Numbered from the stretch's first letter, positions 36,407 through 48,469 are shown. The stretch: DNA of 64,000 bases from Cryptomeria japonica (GCF_030272615.1 NC_081413.1:604128709-604192708); one strand, 5' to 3'. A program made the numbers and translations. Notes: generated by a model from the sequence alone, not told the origin.

Positions 36407-37594
36407 TGTAAAGGGAAGAATTTGATTTGGCAATTTGCAACATAGAAGGAGAAATCACCAAATCAATTTTTTGCTTTTGGGGGAGAAATTATTTTACATT
36501 CAAAAGAGGGAGGAGAATCCACTATATTCAGTCACAAATTAGATAAGGAGTGAATATTAACTCGATTGATTGATTATGATGTGTTTTTCCCTCTTTTGTA
36601 AGTTGAAATGTTGATTTAGGGAAGTGCTAAAATTGAAGACAAAACTGAGAAAATACTGTGCTACAAATTTGGGATTTTGTCGTGCACCTGGATCTGAATA
36701 ATATAACTTGATTCACATATGACTTATGAAAATCCCCTGAAAAAGAAAAGACCATGGCACTGCCTCTTGGTCCTCCAAATTTTTAACACAACAAAAAGGG
36801 TCATTTCGTCTATGTCTGAAGCTTATTTCCATAAGTACAACTGCACACCTATTTCCTTCACAAAGAAAGAAAGTAAAATATGTTAGGAATAGGGGCTTTC
36901 CTTTTGTCAAACCCCAGTTTTGGAGTTAACCACGAAATTGAGATAAATGTAATTGAAATGACTGAAAGGAAATCTTCTCCTTTTGAGGGAGATGAGGAAT
37001 TATGATTGAAACTGAAATGAATATACCTCCTTGTAAAGTTTTTCTTACCTCCACATGGAATTAGGTTTTCATGAAAAAGGATGTAGATCTCCATTTCAAT
37101 GCTTGATCCTTGACTTTATTGCTACTCCAAGGCTTGAAGGAAGACTGAAAAATGTTGAATCTCTCTTGAATGCTTGAATGCTTGATCTTTTGTGTTCTTG
37201 AATTCTTCTCAAGAATGTGGATGTTCAAATCGAAGGGGAAACCCTATTTACATACCTGCATGTCAAGTTATTTGACTAATTTTCCAACATGAATCGACAT
37301 GGAGAGGGAAATCATGCTCACATTTGAAATGGGAAAAAGGGTTTTGAGGGGCCCAATTTTATGGAGGACCATGGTACCATGTCCTAGTCCTGGTGTGGAA
37401 CAGGGCACAATACCTTGGTCTCGCCTTATTTTAGGCAAGGATCAAGGTGCAAAACAAGTGCAAAGTCAATATTTTCTGCATTTGTGATGCCCATGAGCAT
37501 AATCAAGTCTTCAATCAAGCCAAGGGGCATAAACACTAAGGTGAAGACCCAAATACGGTTAAAATTGCAAGGGGTAAAATTTTAGGATGCTACA
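36407..37594 (-). repeat. LTR of the gag-protease element (5' LTR on the minus strand)
   Basis: 1188 bp, start TGTAAAGGG, end GATGCTACA. The partner is 23037-24186. The copies differ by frequent substitutions and small indels (for example a 35-40-base stretch around 37390-37430 is absent from the other), so the element is old. It is followed by TTGCT and then the second piece of the host Copia remnant. Confidence 0.87.
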
Positions 37595-38905
37595 TTGCTT
37601 TACATATACTTTGGGAGTTGTCACTATGTTCTTCTATATAGTTGTTATTGTATCTAACTATCTTCTATTCTCTAAATTGTCTTTCTACTATCTACTACTC
37701 TATTCTTCCTTTTTTTCTATACTCTTTTTGGTTTCAACCTCCTAGCAATTAATTTTCTCCCAAAATTCTTTGTTATTAAAAAGTCATCCAATGGTATCAT
37801 GATTAAAGCCTCTAAACATATATAAAGTTTTCTGAAAGTTGTAGGATAGGATGTCTCCAAATCCATGATATTTCGGGTAGGAATAAAATGATATGTCAAA
37901 ATTTAAATTATTTCACTCAAGATTATTGGTTTCTAATGTCCTCACCCTTAATATGGAGTCTTTTTCATGCTCATTATATACTTTTGGATCTAAACTATGC
38001 ATTTTCAATGCTCTCTAAAGTTGACTAAATATGACTTTTAGAGCTAACTATGAAGGCTCTAGAGTTTTTACCACTATATCCATGATGCTTAACCTACATT
38101 TTAGACATTCAAACTATATTTTAATATTGCCTTGGTCAAAATATCTACAAGTGTCTACTCAAATCTATAAACTCAACTTTAATTTTTCTATGTTTTCTAT
38201 AAGATCCCTTATGAAATGATAATGGATCTCAATATGCTTTCATCATCCTTCAAAACTAGGTTTCTCATCAAGGCTACTCATTGCAATATACTTAGCTTCT
38301 ATTTTAAAAATATGAATTTTGAATTGCTTCTTAGATTCCCATGAAATACCTTCTTAGACCAAGTTGAATACATCCTAATGTGATCTTCCTATCAACTATA
38401 CTACTTTCCCAATTACTATCAATATATACAACTAACTCAACCTCACTTGATGTAGTATACATAAGATCATACCCCTTAGCATTACCATATCTTAGGATTC
38501 TCCTACTTGTTTCCCAATATATATTCCTTAATTTCTCAATAAATTAGAAATTAATCTTATTTCATGCATTATATTAGGTGTTTCTAGTATTAAATCCATA
38601 ACACTTGTATTAATTCTCGTGCATAGAGTTGTATTGACACTAATATGGAAATATTCCTTATTTTTACACATGTGGCTATTAGTTTGGCTGTAGGCTTGTT
38701 ATTCAATATTTTATACCTCTTTGAAAAATGTGGCATATTTTATTTTAGAAATAAAAGTACCATGATCTATTTGTTTTAACCATTTCCATGGAAAAATATT
38801 AGCAAACCTAACTCTATCATTTTAAGCTCTCTTTTTATATCTTCTTTGTAATTGATAATAAGGTAATCATTATTTCCTATAAAAATTAAATTATTTATAT
38901 ATAAG
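37595..38905 (-). mobile_element. Antisense Copia remnant, copy 2, piece b
   Basis: Matches 6505-7870: both share 'acatatactttgggagttgtca', then 'ttcttctat.tagttgt', 'gactctc' blocks and the RNase H and RT remnants read on the minus strand. It ends at 38905 with 'ttatatataag', where the giant-LTR element begins. On the minus strand the last bases read as the RT block (Y-I-N-D-L-I-F-I), so the YxDD surroundings were cut by that insertion. Confidence 0.75.
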
Positions 38906-41900
38906 TTTTACCACCCCCTCAATTTTTCATTAAAATTTTAAACTCTGAGATCGCCTTTGGTGTTTCTTTCCTCTTTCGATCTTATGTTTCCTTTCTTTCA
39001 ACCTAAGTCATTGAACTTTTTCATAGTTCAAAGGTTCAAGGTTCAAAGTGCGCTTTAAGTAATTCTCTTCATGAATTTTTATTATGGTAAGGCAAGCGCA
39101 TTGTTGTAATTTGTATTGAACTTTGAACCCTTGAACCTTTTTTGGTTCAAGGTTCAACCGGATCTCTTGTGTGAGTCGCGGCTATGTAATGTTATTTAAC
39201 GAGAAAATGTGAATATGTTAAGTCAGTTTTGAACTTAAAATTTGAACTATTTACAAATCGGTTCAGGCTCAAAACATCCCTTTCTATTTGTTAAAGGTCT
39301 TTGCTCGTTCGCGGTGTTGTTTTGAGCCCCAGGTTGAGAATTCTTTGTTTTGTCTCCTCGAATTGAACTTGGACCATTGAACTCTTTGCGAGCTAGTTCA
39401 AGGTTCAAAAATTTCATTCCAAGTTGGCTCTAAAGACTTTAATAACACTGAAGGTGGTGCGGCAAAAAGGAATATTCTTGGCATCTTATAGTTTAAATTT
39501 TAAATTTAGAAAGAAATCATGAAAGAATGAACCGTTTGTGTGGAGTTGATAGGCAATTAAGAAAGTGTCAGCTTCCTATCATACAACTGTTATCTCACAC
39601 ATTCGAATGAATCATTATGAGGCATGTGTAGATCTTTCTCAGTTCTCTTGCCATTTGTTTTAAAAAGAAATGTGAATTCTCAAAATTGTAAAAGTTCTAG
39701 TTGCTATTATTAAAGGAGCTAGAGACGCTAAAGGTAATTTCAGCTCCATTATCTCGGGGGTTACACAAATTCCATGGTGGTTACATGTGAGTTTTGATAA
39801 TCTCCCTCTACTGTGTTTTTAGCTTAGAAGATGAGTCAGAGTAGGAGAGATCTTTTGTTTTGGAATGTTTTGGAATAGAATTCTCTCATGTTTAAGAATT
39901 GTTGTTTAATGTAAAAGTGGCCTCAATGAGGCCACTACTTCCTAAACTTGGTCGAACATCATGCTTGGTGAGTATACTTCTAGAGTTAGACAACACCTCT
40001 TTGGCCCAAGATGACTTGGGAGATTTCTTAAAAAGGGATAAAACCCCTGGAGCAGGTTCAATGATGGAGAGGATAGTAAGAAATGGCCTGATGGAAGCCA
40101 CTTCTTTTCCAACCGCCGCTCCCTGTCCAAATTTGGTAATAGTGTGCATGAACAGAAATGACACTGATAATAGGTGAATTAGAACTAGTAGTAGCGAGTT
40201 GCTGGTGGATATTAATAGAGAGATGATAATGGCTACAATGGGGATCCCATATAAGGAGCCATATGAGGATTGGTCAATTGGGACCCATATGCATTTTTCT
40301 CTAAGAAGAAAAGCACATATAGAAGCGTTATTGCAAGGAATTGGCTTCTCAAGGTTCAAAAAGGGGGGTCTCGGTTACCTAAGCCTCTTACCAGGGAACA
40401 TTTCATCACAAAGGTGCAAGATATTATCATACTACTAAATAGGCTTAAAGGAAAATCACACTCTTTCTACTGGGAGGATTGGATGTACTTCTATATCAAG
40501 GTGTTATTAGCTAGTGAGAAATACCTTGACTGGGCTCAGGTTATCGCTGAAAGGCTTCATGAGGGTTTGAGCAAATTTGTTGGTATGTCTATCTTTTACA
40601 TGTCTTCATACTTATTCTACATATTAGCCTGTACTAGGGACTGGAAAGGATTGCATAATGAGCCATGGGTAGATGAAATGAAGGTTTATGACAATTACCC
40701 TTACCTGCAACAACAAAAGTATGCAGAGTATTTCATTAGATGGAATGATGTTTTTGCAGGAAGGCTTGCTTTTGAATTGCAAGGGGATATTAATAAAAGA
40801 GTGTCAACAGAGGCCATGGAGCTGGTTTAAATCTATGGAAGTTATTTCATCCACTTTTCTAGATTTACTTATATCTGGGTGGGCGGTTTTGAAGGTGAGC
40901 CATTCAAATTACCTAGATATTCTTTTGACAGTTATGTACTAATTGAAGTGAGACGAAAATTGGCTCAGATTGACAAAAGCTTAGGGACAAAGGGTAAATC
41001 TGGAGTTGTTTTCCTATTGAACTTGGTTATTATAGTTCTAAATCTATATTTGATGCCTTGAACTTAGAATTGGAGTTCAAGAAAATGAATTTGCAGCCTT
41101 ACATTGCCAGGCAAAAATTTGATAGCACGGGATATATTGTAGAAAATTTGAATGTGGATGACCATTTCTTCCATGAACCTCACTTAGAAGATTACTGGGA
41201 AAACTGTGGTGATGAATTTAAAGTGAGGAGGAGGTTATGGTCAAGGTTCACCGTACAACAAGTTATTACCATGAAATTTCCCGTTAATGTATCGAGTGTA
41301 CAATAAGACGAAGGGGAAGATGTCTTAGATCCCGAATTCAATGAAAATGTTCAAAGGCAACCAATTCCTGAAATTGACTAGGATAAAAGAGAGGAAGACA
41401 GCATTCAAGCCATGTGCTTCAATGTCATAAGAAGAACACAAAAATGGCTTAGGGATCGAAAGTTCAGAAGATATTCAAACATGCGTCCCCATGAATTAAC
41501 AATTGGTCCATGTGCTACAACATAGATTCCTACTTCTTCCTTGAATAAAATTGTTGATATTGTAGGTGACACAAGGACAATTATTGAAGAGGTTCAACCC
41601 ATAAGGTCAAAGAGGTCTCCATTGAATTCTTTAGAAGTTTGAGTTACTCGCTCAAGGAGCAAAAAGATGAGCAGAGAACTAGTGGTGAACCAAATAGTTG
41701 TAGATTTGGATCCGGGTGAAGAAACTAAACTGATAATGAATCAGCAAGTATTGAATAACCCTCCATTGTAGGATACAGATGGAGGTAAGGAACTTGAAGA
41801 AGGGCGAAACCCAATGAGCACTTTGACTATTATTGACTCCCCAGATGCTTAGACATCTCCACTGTCTAAAGAAACATCCAAAACTCATCGATGGCTAGGA

Positions 41901-43896
41901 GTGTCAATTGGGAAGTAATGTAATGTTGTCCCTATTACAATTCCCATGGAGGATATATTGAGTGAGAAAGTGCCTCAGGAAAGTACCTAAACCAAAGAAG
42001 CTCAAAACGTAGGCAATGGTGGAAGTGGACGAGACAACAAGTCATTAGGGGGCTGAAGTAGCTAAATCGATCTCAGACAGAGATTCAGAGAAGGCCACTG
42101 AAAATGATTTTATTGTGGAGAAAATTGATTTGGGAGTTTCTTCAAGGGAGGTAGATGCTAAAAACCTAGAATCCTCCATAAAGAGGATGATATCCAGGTC
42201 TTGGAAGGATGAGAAAGATAAAAAGGATCTGAAACAGGTCATCACTCAAATGGCATAGTACATCAATGTCATACATCATCCAAGCCATCAGCCACTGTCC
42301 TAGATAACATTGTCCTTTGATTCCAAATTACCGATGAACCAAAATTTGTTAGATTAAGTCTAGAGGAGCCACATGATAGCTGAAATATTCGATAAATGGT
42401 TTGATTCTATTGCACAACAAGGTTCAAACTACATTGTCAGCCTAGTTAAAGTATATGAAGATGCCATAACTATAAGCAAAGAACTAGAGCTAAAAACTAT
42501 TGCATGGGAGAAGGAAAGAACCAAATGGGTGGCAGTCTTGGCCTAAATGAATGATGTGCAGAAGTTTGGTGTGATGAAATTTCTAACTGGGAAACTAGTT
42601 GAAAATCTAGATGATAATGTTCTTTATGTGTCAAGAAAGAATGTTGAATGGAGAAATTCAATTATTAGGCAAGGCCATGAGGAATCTGCTAAATTATTTA
42701 AATGGTTGAAGGATTTGATTGATACAATGCAGAAGGATTTAAAGTGCATTGATATAAGACTCATGAAGGAGGATGGGTAGACAATTCAAGTCGCTGCAGA
42801 TATGGTCAAGGTCTTCAAAGAAAGAGTGACTTTTCAAAAGTAGCGAGGCTAGAGTCGATTTTGATAGACTGCTTTGATCACTTGGAGGCACATAAAGAAA
42901 AAATTACATAGGTAAACATGGACAAGGAAGTGTGGAAGAAACATATCCAACACATCAAACTCCCATACTTTCAGGTTATCTTGAACTTTTCAGCAACACA
43001 TCTGGAGTGGCGTAATGTGTGTGGTTCCACAGAAAAGAAGCACAAATTAGTTGTTGCTTCTTCCACAATGGAGTCCTGATCGGCTAACAGATGATCTATC
43101 ATCCTATCTGCAGCATTTGTTTATTTAGTTTCATAAAGTTCAAAGTAGATAGTTTCTTTAACTCTAGGTTGGATTTAAATAGTTTAGGGTTATTTTGTAA
43201 CAAACTATTGGCCTAGAGGCTATATATGTTAAAAAAGAAAGCTTTGTTAGGGTCTAAAAATATTTGATTTGGAGGAACAGATTTGATTTTCCTTGAATTT
43301 CTCAGAACTGATATTTTTGGTACTTGAATGAAATAATATTTTGATGCAATCTTTAAAATCTATGTTTGAAGGATTAGTGATCTCTATTGAGATGTATGTT
43401 GATGTGTGTAATATGTCATTTCATTACCAGTTCTTTCCGTGTTTGTGAATTCATTGATTTCCGTTGTTTACAAGAAGTTTCATTATTGTTTAAATGGCAC
43501 TGATCCCCCTTGTCATGTGAGGCATGAGTGAGAATCAATCAACATTTACATTACTTTGAGTTTACTTTATTTTGAGTTTATTGAATGAATATATGCAAAA
43601 GTAGAATTCTGTGAGCTCTACACTTAAAAATAGATCTTGGTAGCATTATTTTGTGTTGATGAATGAATGTGAAAGCCTTTCGCAATTTCTGGTGAAAAGT
43701 GTATTCATTTCTAAATCAACTATATTAAAATTCATTGTAAATATCATGACGAGCTTCCCTCTAATGCAAAGGATGAACCTTAATTTGGTTTACCCAACTG
43801 TTGGTTCATTTTATTTCCTTTCATAAGGGGTGTGCATGAGTCAATATTGTAATATACATATACAAATTAAAGAAAGGACAAATCTATTAACCAACA
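38906..43896 (+). repeat. 5' LTR (4991 bp) of the giant-LTR element
   Basis: Aligns end to end with 56500-61523. The first kilobase has several TTCAAGGTTCAA-like strings (near 39020, 39150 and 39400) and is non-coding, then a long degenerate coding region lies at about 39870-42990, and then a T-rich tail follows to the terminal CCAACA. In segments compared by eye the two LTRs differ at about one base in fifteen. LTRs of this size are at the extreme upper end of what plant elements are known for. Confidence 0.9.
39870..42990 (+). pseudogene. Unknown protein encoded inside the 5' LTR, broken
   Basis: The pieces 39899-40177, 40270-40830, 40879-41061, 41058-41306 and 42547-42780 align with pieces in the other LTR and would join into a protein of about 1000 residues. 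Visible segments: an N-terminal part with NREMIMATMGIPYKEP (near 40214); a well-preserved middle rich in aromatic residues (FYWEDWMYFYIKVLLASEKY, then YLQQQKYAEYFIRWNDVF); and a C-terminal part that is charged and helical (EKDKKDLKQV-like near 42215). No catalytic motif was recognised. Some stops are private to this copy (TAA at 40828-40830). Others are shared with the other LTR (TAG 41769-41771 and 42361-42363), so the frame was already damaged or segmented at insertion. Family unknown. Confidence 0.6.
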
Positions 43897-43920
43897 GATT
43901 TTTGGCGACTCTACTAGGGA
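43897..43920 (+). other. Primer-site region of the giant-LTR element
   Basis: The LTR end CCAACA is followed by 'gatttTTGGCGACTCTACT'. TGGCGACTC fits a tRNA primer site of Gypsy elements, which begins TGG. The tRNA was not assigned. Confidence 0.6.
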
Positions 43921-44185
43921 GTCAAATCATAAGACTGGTTGCTTAGTTACAGGATATCAAGAATTGGATTGTCAATTTTTAACAATCTTTTTCTATGCCA
44001 TCAAAGTTTTGCACTATACACAGACTAGATTCAAGAAGATATACTAGTTCTCAAAGGTGGGAAGGGATAGTTGACTCCATTTTTCAAGAATTGCAAAACC
44101 TAAATTTTCAGCCCTCTTTTTCACCTAAGAGAGGAGAAAGAAGTAGACCTCCTTCTCTGTCTTCTTCATTCCATGTATCCTTAGT

Positions 44186-45504
44186 TTGTCAGGTTCTAAC
44201 CTTGCATGGTATTGCTTTACCCGTATAATCAACCTGACCCCTCTCAATATCATTCTTCCAATGGTAGCAAACAATCCTTGGGAGGCTGCAATAGGTCAAC
44301 TGAACTTGGGTTTAAATCTGAATGCTCTACCTAAAGGAGTGATAGATCATTTGCCAAAATTTAGTGGTGATGGGAAAACCACGGTTGATGAACACTTGAA
44401 TGCGTTCAATGTTGCTTGTGATATAATAGTTGCCCAATATGAAGATGTTGTAGTGAGGTTATTTGTACAAACACTAACTGGAGTTGTTGCGGATTGGTTC
44501 TATCACCTGCCAAACCATGTAATAACAAATTGGTAGGACTTGAAAACAAGGTTTGAAGCAAGGATCAAAGTTGCAGAGGACGAACACTCTCTTTTGGCTC
44601 AATTGGCCCAGTTAAAAAAAGAGATTCCAGAATCTATGAGAGATTTTGTAGCAAAATTTGATAAGATTGTACATAAAATTCTTGACAATCAGAAACCCCT
44701 CAGACGAAAATCTAAAATATTTTTTCATAAATTCCATGCCTTCGATGACAGGTTTCCTGATCCATGGACAAAGAAAGAGTTGCAACCCTGAGTGATGTCA
44801 AAGCACTTGTCATTGAGTTGGAGGAAAACTTGATCACTGTAGGAAAATGGAAGAGAGAAGTATAGATACCCAATGCTCAAACCTCTACTTCTTCAAATCC
44901 TATAATCCAAAGAATGATGAATGATGTAATAACTCTTATAAGATAGCTACCCAAAGATAGTACATCTTATTCATCACCTTATCAAGACATACCTAGGAGG
45001 AATACAAATTAGTCTCTAGGGATTGGAAACAAATCTTTACAATTACCTTTGACTCAACAAAGATTGGCGATTGAAGCCCCACCACCAAAAGGGAGTATGT
45101 TTTTTTTTCACCTTACAGATGAGCATGATGGTAATTCTTGTCTTGAAATGGTGTGTTATGCGCAGTTGATTAGTTATAGAGAGATTTCAAGTGAATTGAG
45201 TGAAGAAGAATCTTTTAGGCAACCTAGCGACTTTGAAATATACTTCCTAGAGTACAAGTCAGATTCGGAAAGAGGAGGTGACATTTTGGTTACTTTAGAG
45301 GATCCTTCATGTGTTGTACTGACAAGGAATCAACATAATGTAAAACCTCAGGGCATCTCTTCATCCTCTACTATGAATTCTAAAGGTAAGGAAATTGTTT
45401 CTAGATTTCATAACAATGATCATAAGCCTCAAGAACCTCAATTGGTAAAATCTATAGAAATAGAAGGTTCATTTCATAGTGTAGAGTTTTGTAAATCCTC
45501 CTAG
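44186..45504 (+). pseudogene. Gag of the giant-LTR element, broken
   Basis: The frame 44186-44536 contains the capsid-like start (PKFSGDGKTTVDEHLNAFN, then VVRLFVQTLTGVVADWFYHL). It continues after a TAG in 44540-44791 (DFVAKFDKIVHKILDNQKPL). This is the Retrotrans_gag pattern of plant Ty3/Gypsy elements: a GDG-H string, an L-x3-A-x2-W-F/Y pair and a helical end. The piece 45049-45504 resembles the linker and decayed zinc-binding area (EHDGNSCLEMVCYAQL), but a full CCHC is not present. The frame 43995-44228 just upstream is of unclear status, perhaps the gag leader. Several stops are present. Confidence 0.75.
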
Positions 45505-45659
45505 ATCCAAATTACACTGACTGAGTATGTTAAATTAAATCCCAAAGAATTGGATAGACTTGTTAAGTTTGTAAAAGGAAATAATGTTTTACAAGCTAAT
45601 GGAGAACAACAGTCTGTAAATGCTATAGTGTCTTCCCAAAGTGATATGTCAACTCATCT

Positions 45660-46110
45660 TGTTGCTCATTAAGTTACCCCTGAAATAACTGCCCCCCAAA
45701 TTGATGATACTTTGTCTGTCCTTGAGTCAAAACCCGAGCCTTTTTATATATCATTGTTCACAATGGTCATAAATTAAACAATTGTATTATAGAATCAGGT
45801 GCTTCAAATAATATCATGCCATCTAGAGTAGCCAAAGAGTTGGGGTTATCCTTGACAAAAACCTTTGGAAGATGTTATTCAATGGACTCCAAACAAATTC
45901 CCCTATTAGGACATATCAAAGATGCTCAAGTAGTCCTTGCTGCTCACTCGAATAAAATAATTAGGCTAACTATTCTTATAGATGATATCCCTGCAAGCTA
46001 TGGCATGTTACTAAGTCGTACATTCTGTAGAGACTTAGGAGGTGAGATAAAGATGGATTGGTCTCAAGACACTATTCCTATAAGAAAACAACAAGTCATT
46101 TTGTAGCCTA
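45660..46110 (+). pseudogene. Aspartic protease of the giant-LTR element
   Basis: The retropepsin core is readable from about 45755 to 46106. The active-site triad expected as D-S/T-G reads E-S-G: the codon GAA at 45792-45794 replaces GAT or GAC, followed by SGASNNIMPSRVAKELGL, the usual DSGAxxNFMxxxxAxxLGL pattern. The flap-side block (LTILIDDIPASYGMLLSRTF) and a final WSQDTIPI are present. With the catalytic Asp changed to Glu the protease is expected to be inactive. A stop lies upstream at 45670-45672. Confidence 0.75.
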
Positions 46111-46193
46111 AACCTAAATCTAAGTTCACTATTTTTCCCTCTAACGATCCAAAGGCTCAAATTTTGTATCATTAATGTCAATTCAGAAATTAC

Positions 46194-46620
46194 ATGATTT
46201 TATCTAATAATGAAGCTACAGAAAATATGTCACAACTAGAGGCAGAAGAAAATTTATGGCTAATGGAGTTTGATGGGAGTTGTGTGGCGTCAGGTTCCGG
46301 TGTAGGGGTAGTTGTTATTCCTCCCTTTGGTATTCACATTCCTTTTTCTTTTAAACTAGAATTCAAGAACACAAACAATATGACTAAGTATGAAGCTTTA
46401 TTGTTGGGATTAGCCAAAGTGAAGAAATTGGGAGTAAAGCTTCTCCAAGTCAAGGGAGATGCATAGTTGATTGTGAAATAGGTCAGAGGATTATTCAATG
46501 TAAAAAATGAGAGATTGAAGATTTTGATGCATTTTCTATTGAGGTCATTCCAAGAGAATGAAACTCCAAAGTGGATTCTTTAGTAGTATCGGCTTCTCTA
46601 TTGATTCCCCATCCTAAGTT
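46194..46620 (+). pseudogene. Extra (archaeal-type) RNase H domain, upstream of RT
   Basis: The segment 46194-46466 has the fold pattern of the additional RNase H known from Tat-type plant Gypsy elements. It reads FDGSCVASGSGVGVVVIPP with Asp at 46272-46274, KYEALLLGL with Glu at 46392-46394, and VKGDA with Asp at 46458-46460. After stops and a frame change, a fourth Asp lies in VDSLVVSASL (46574-46576). All four positions of the D-E-D-D metal site are thus still encoded. It lies between protease and RT. In the elements I know best, such as Ogre, the extra RNase H follows the ordinary one, so this order is noteworthy. Two in-frame TAGs and one frameshift break it. Confidence 0.75.
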
Positions 46621-47790
46621 TACCAATGATACTTATCAAGTGGAGTTGATATATCGGCCTAGTGTTCCTGATAACTCTGAGTTTTGGCGAGTCTTTGAAA
46701 ATGATAAACAAATTAATAATTTCATGCAGTGTATAGAAACATTCGCTACTATATTCTTTGAAGGGTCAGATGCAAAATGTAAAGATTTTTCACCAGAGCG
46801 GGCCAAAGAGCTAAGTGATGGAGTTATGCAGTTAAAAAGGAATAAGATTTCTAAAGGGCTAGTCTCTTTAGAATGTCTCTTTGATCACCATGATGCTTAT
46901 AAGAAAAGAAAAGATGAACATATTTCTGTAGTCCAAGATGTTGGAGGTTATGAAAGAATTAACATTGGCACTGAGGAAGATCCCAAGTATATAAATCTAG
47001 GAAAATGTTGTACACCTGTAGAGAAAGAAAGATTCATTGCTCCTCTGCTAGAATACAAAGATGTTTTCACTTGGTGTTACGATGACCTGAAGAACTTCAG
47101 GGAAGGAAAATTTCAACATCACATTCCTCTGACACCTGGAGTGAGTCCTTTCTAGCAAAAGCTTATAAATTTCAATCTTAAAATAGATGAAGAAATATTT
47201 CAGGAAGTAGAAAAAATGTTGAAGGCCAAGATTATATAACCTATTCGCCATTCTAAGTGGATAGCCAACATTGTCCCTACCTGATAGAAAAATGGGGAAA
47301 TAAGAATTTGCATGGACTTTAGGAACCTAAATCAGGCCAGTCTCAAAGATAATTACCCATTACCAGCTATGAAACATATTTTGCAAACAGTTTCAGGTTT
47401 AGAAATGATGTCCATGCTTGACAACTTTTCTGGTTATAATCAGATTAGTGTTTTAGAAAGTGACCAGCATAAATCTACCTTCATTACTTCTTGGGGTACT
47501 TTCGCTTATAACTGGATGCCATTTGATCTGATCAATGCAAGGGAGACCTTTTGGAGGGCTATGGACTTATCTTTTAGTGATTTGAAAGATAAGATAATTA
47601 TTGTATATCTTGATGATTTAACTGTCTTCTTGAAGAGAAGAAAGCATCACCTAAGAGATTTGAGGAAAGTGTTGCAAAGGTGTAGTGAATATGGAGTGTC
47701 ATTGAATCCAAAGAAGTCAGTATTCGGGGTGATAGAAGGTAAATTTCTTGGTCACATCATCTCTAAAGAAGGAGTAAAGGAAATTTAGTA
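46571..47790 (+). pseudogene. Reverse transcriptase of the giant-LTR element
   Basis: The connector (46571-47155) ends in DVFTWCYDDL...HHIPLTPGV, the usual lead into a Gypsy RT. After a short broken stretch the core is open at 47312-47788: CMDFRNLNQASLKDNYPLP, FSGYNQISV, TFAYNWMPFDLINARETF and YLDD (47606-47617). The catalytic Asp pair is intact. The thumb-side block SLNPKKSVFGVIEGKFLGHI follows. A TAG in the connector (47153-47155) and others near 47237 and 47283 break the frame. It copies the RNA genome into DNA in the virus-like particle. Confidence 0.88.
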
Positions 47791-47848
47791 GCTAAGTCTA
47801 CCATCAAACAGAAATGTAGTCAGATCTTTCTTTGGATAGGTAAATTTT

Positions 47849-48445
47849 TTGAGGAGATTTGTTCCAGATTTTGCGGAAACCACTAGGTACATTGTAAGCC
47901 TGATGAGTGAAAAGAAAGAATTTAAATGGAATGAAGAGGGAAAGAAAGCATTTGAATCAATAAAGGAGGCTATTGCCCAGGCACCTATTCTGGTTAATCT
48001 AGATTTTAAGAAGGAATTTATTATCTATTTTTATGCCTCAGAGCATACTATGTCAGGGATTTTGCTACAAAAGAAAGAAGATAATGAAGAAGTTCCAATA
48101 TCCTTCATGAATGTTCCCTTAAAGAAACATGAACTGAAATATTCTCTGATGGAAAAGAAAGCATATGTAGTCGTGAAACCTATAAAACAACTTAGGTACT
48201 ATATTCTTCATTCTCACGCAGTTGTTTATTTGTTGCATTCTGCAGTTAAGAGAATTTTGACACAACAGGATATAGGAATGAACAATAGAGCCTCATGGGT
48301 ATCTAAGATTCAAGAGTTTAATTTGGACATTAAACCAACAAAATTAGTGAGGGGCCAAGGCCTATGTAAGTTGATTTCTGAAAGTAAGAATGAAATGACT
48401 GGGGAATTGCCCTTAGTCTTATTTGTTAGGCTTCAAGATTACTAG
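47849..48445 (+). pseudogene. Ordinary Gypsy RNase H / tether domain with lost first Asp
   Basis: Starts with the RT-RH junction (MRRFVPDFAETTRYIVSLM) and continues with FKWNEEGKKAFESIKEAI and ILVNLDFKKEFIIYFYASEH. The first catalytic Asp, normally in (Y/F)xDAS, is TAT for Tyr at 48032-48034. The frame is open for 198 codons in an otherwise broken element. This fits the known model in which the ordinary RNase H of Tat elements decays into a structural tether while the extra RNase H takes over (family knowledge plus inference). Confidence 0.8.
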
Positions 48446-48469
48446 TTTGTAGACATTGCATCTTACTTA

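Larger units (their letters stand above)
23037..37594 (-). mobile_element. Gag-protease Gypsy-type element without visible pol, carrying a nested element
   Basis: Bounded by direct LTRs 23037-24186 and 36407-37594 with ends TGTA...TA[C/G]A. Read on the minus strand, the 5' LTR is 36407-37594. It is followed by a primer-site-like TGGTGAACCCAACATG, a repeat-rich leader, gag and protease regions, and a purine tract beside the other LTR at 24187. Flanks are CTACT (23032-23036) and TTGCT (37595-37599), a degraded target duplication: copy 1 of the host repeat shows the undisturbed order actact-ctacatatac. No RT, RNase H or integrase motif was seen in the remaining internal sequence, so it needs a helper element or lost pol by deletion. 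A 6.7-kb element (24811-31481) is inserted in it. Confidence 0.8.

Noticed and set aside
39899-40359. Minus-strand frame of 155 codons (40359-39892) opposite the LTR-borne ORF
   Set aside because: The plus-strand reading is the one preserved in longer, collinear pieces in both LTRs; the minus frame is a shadow.
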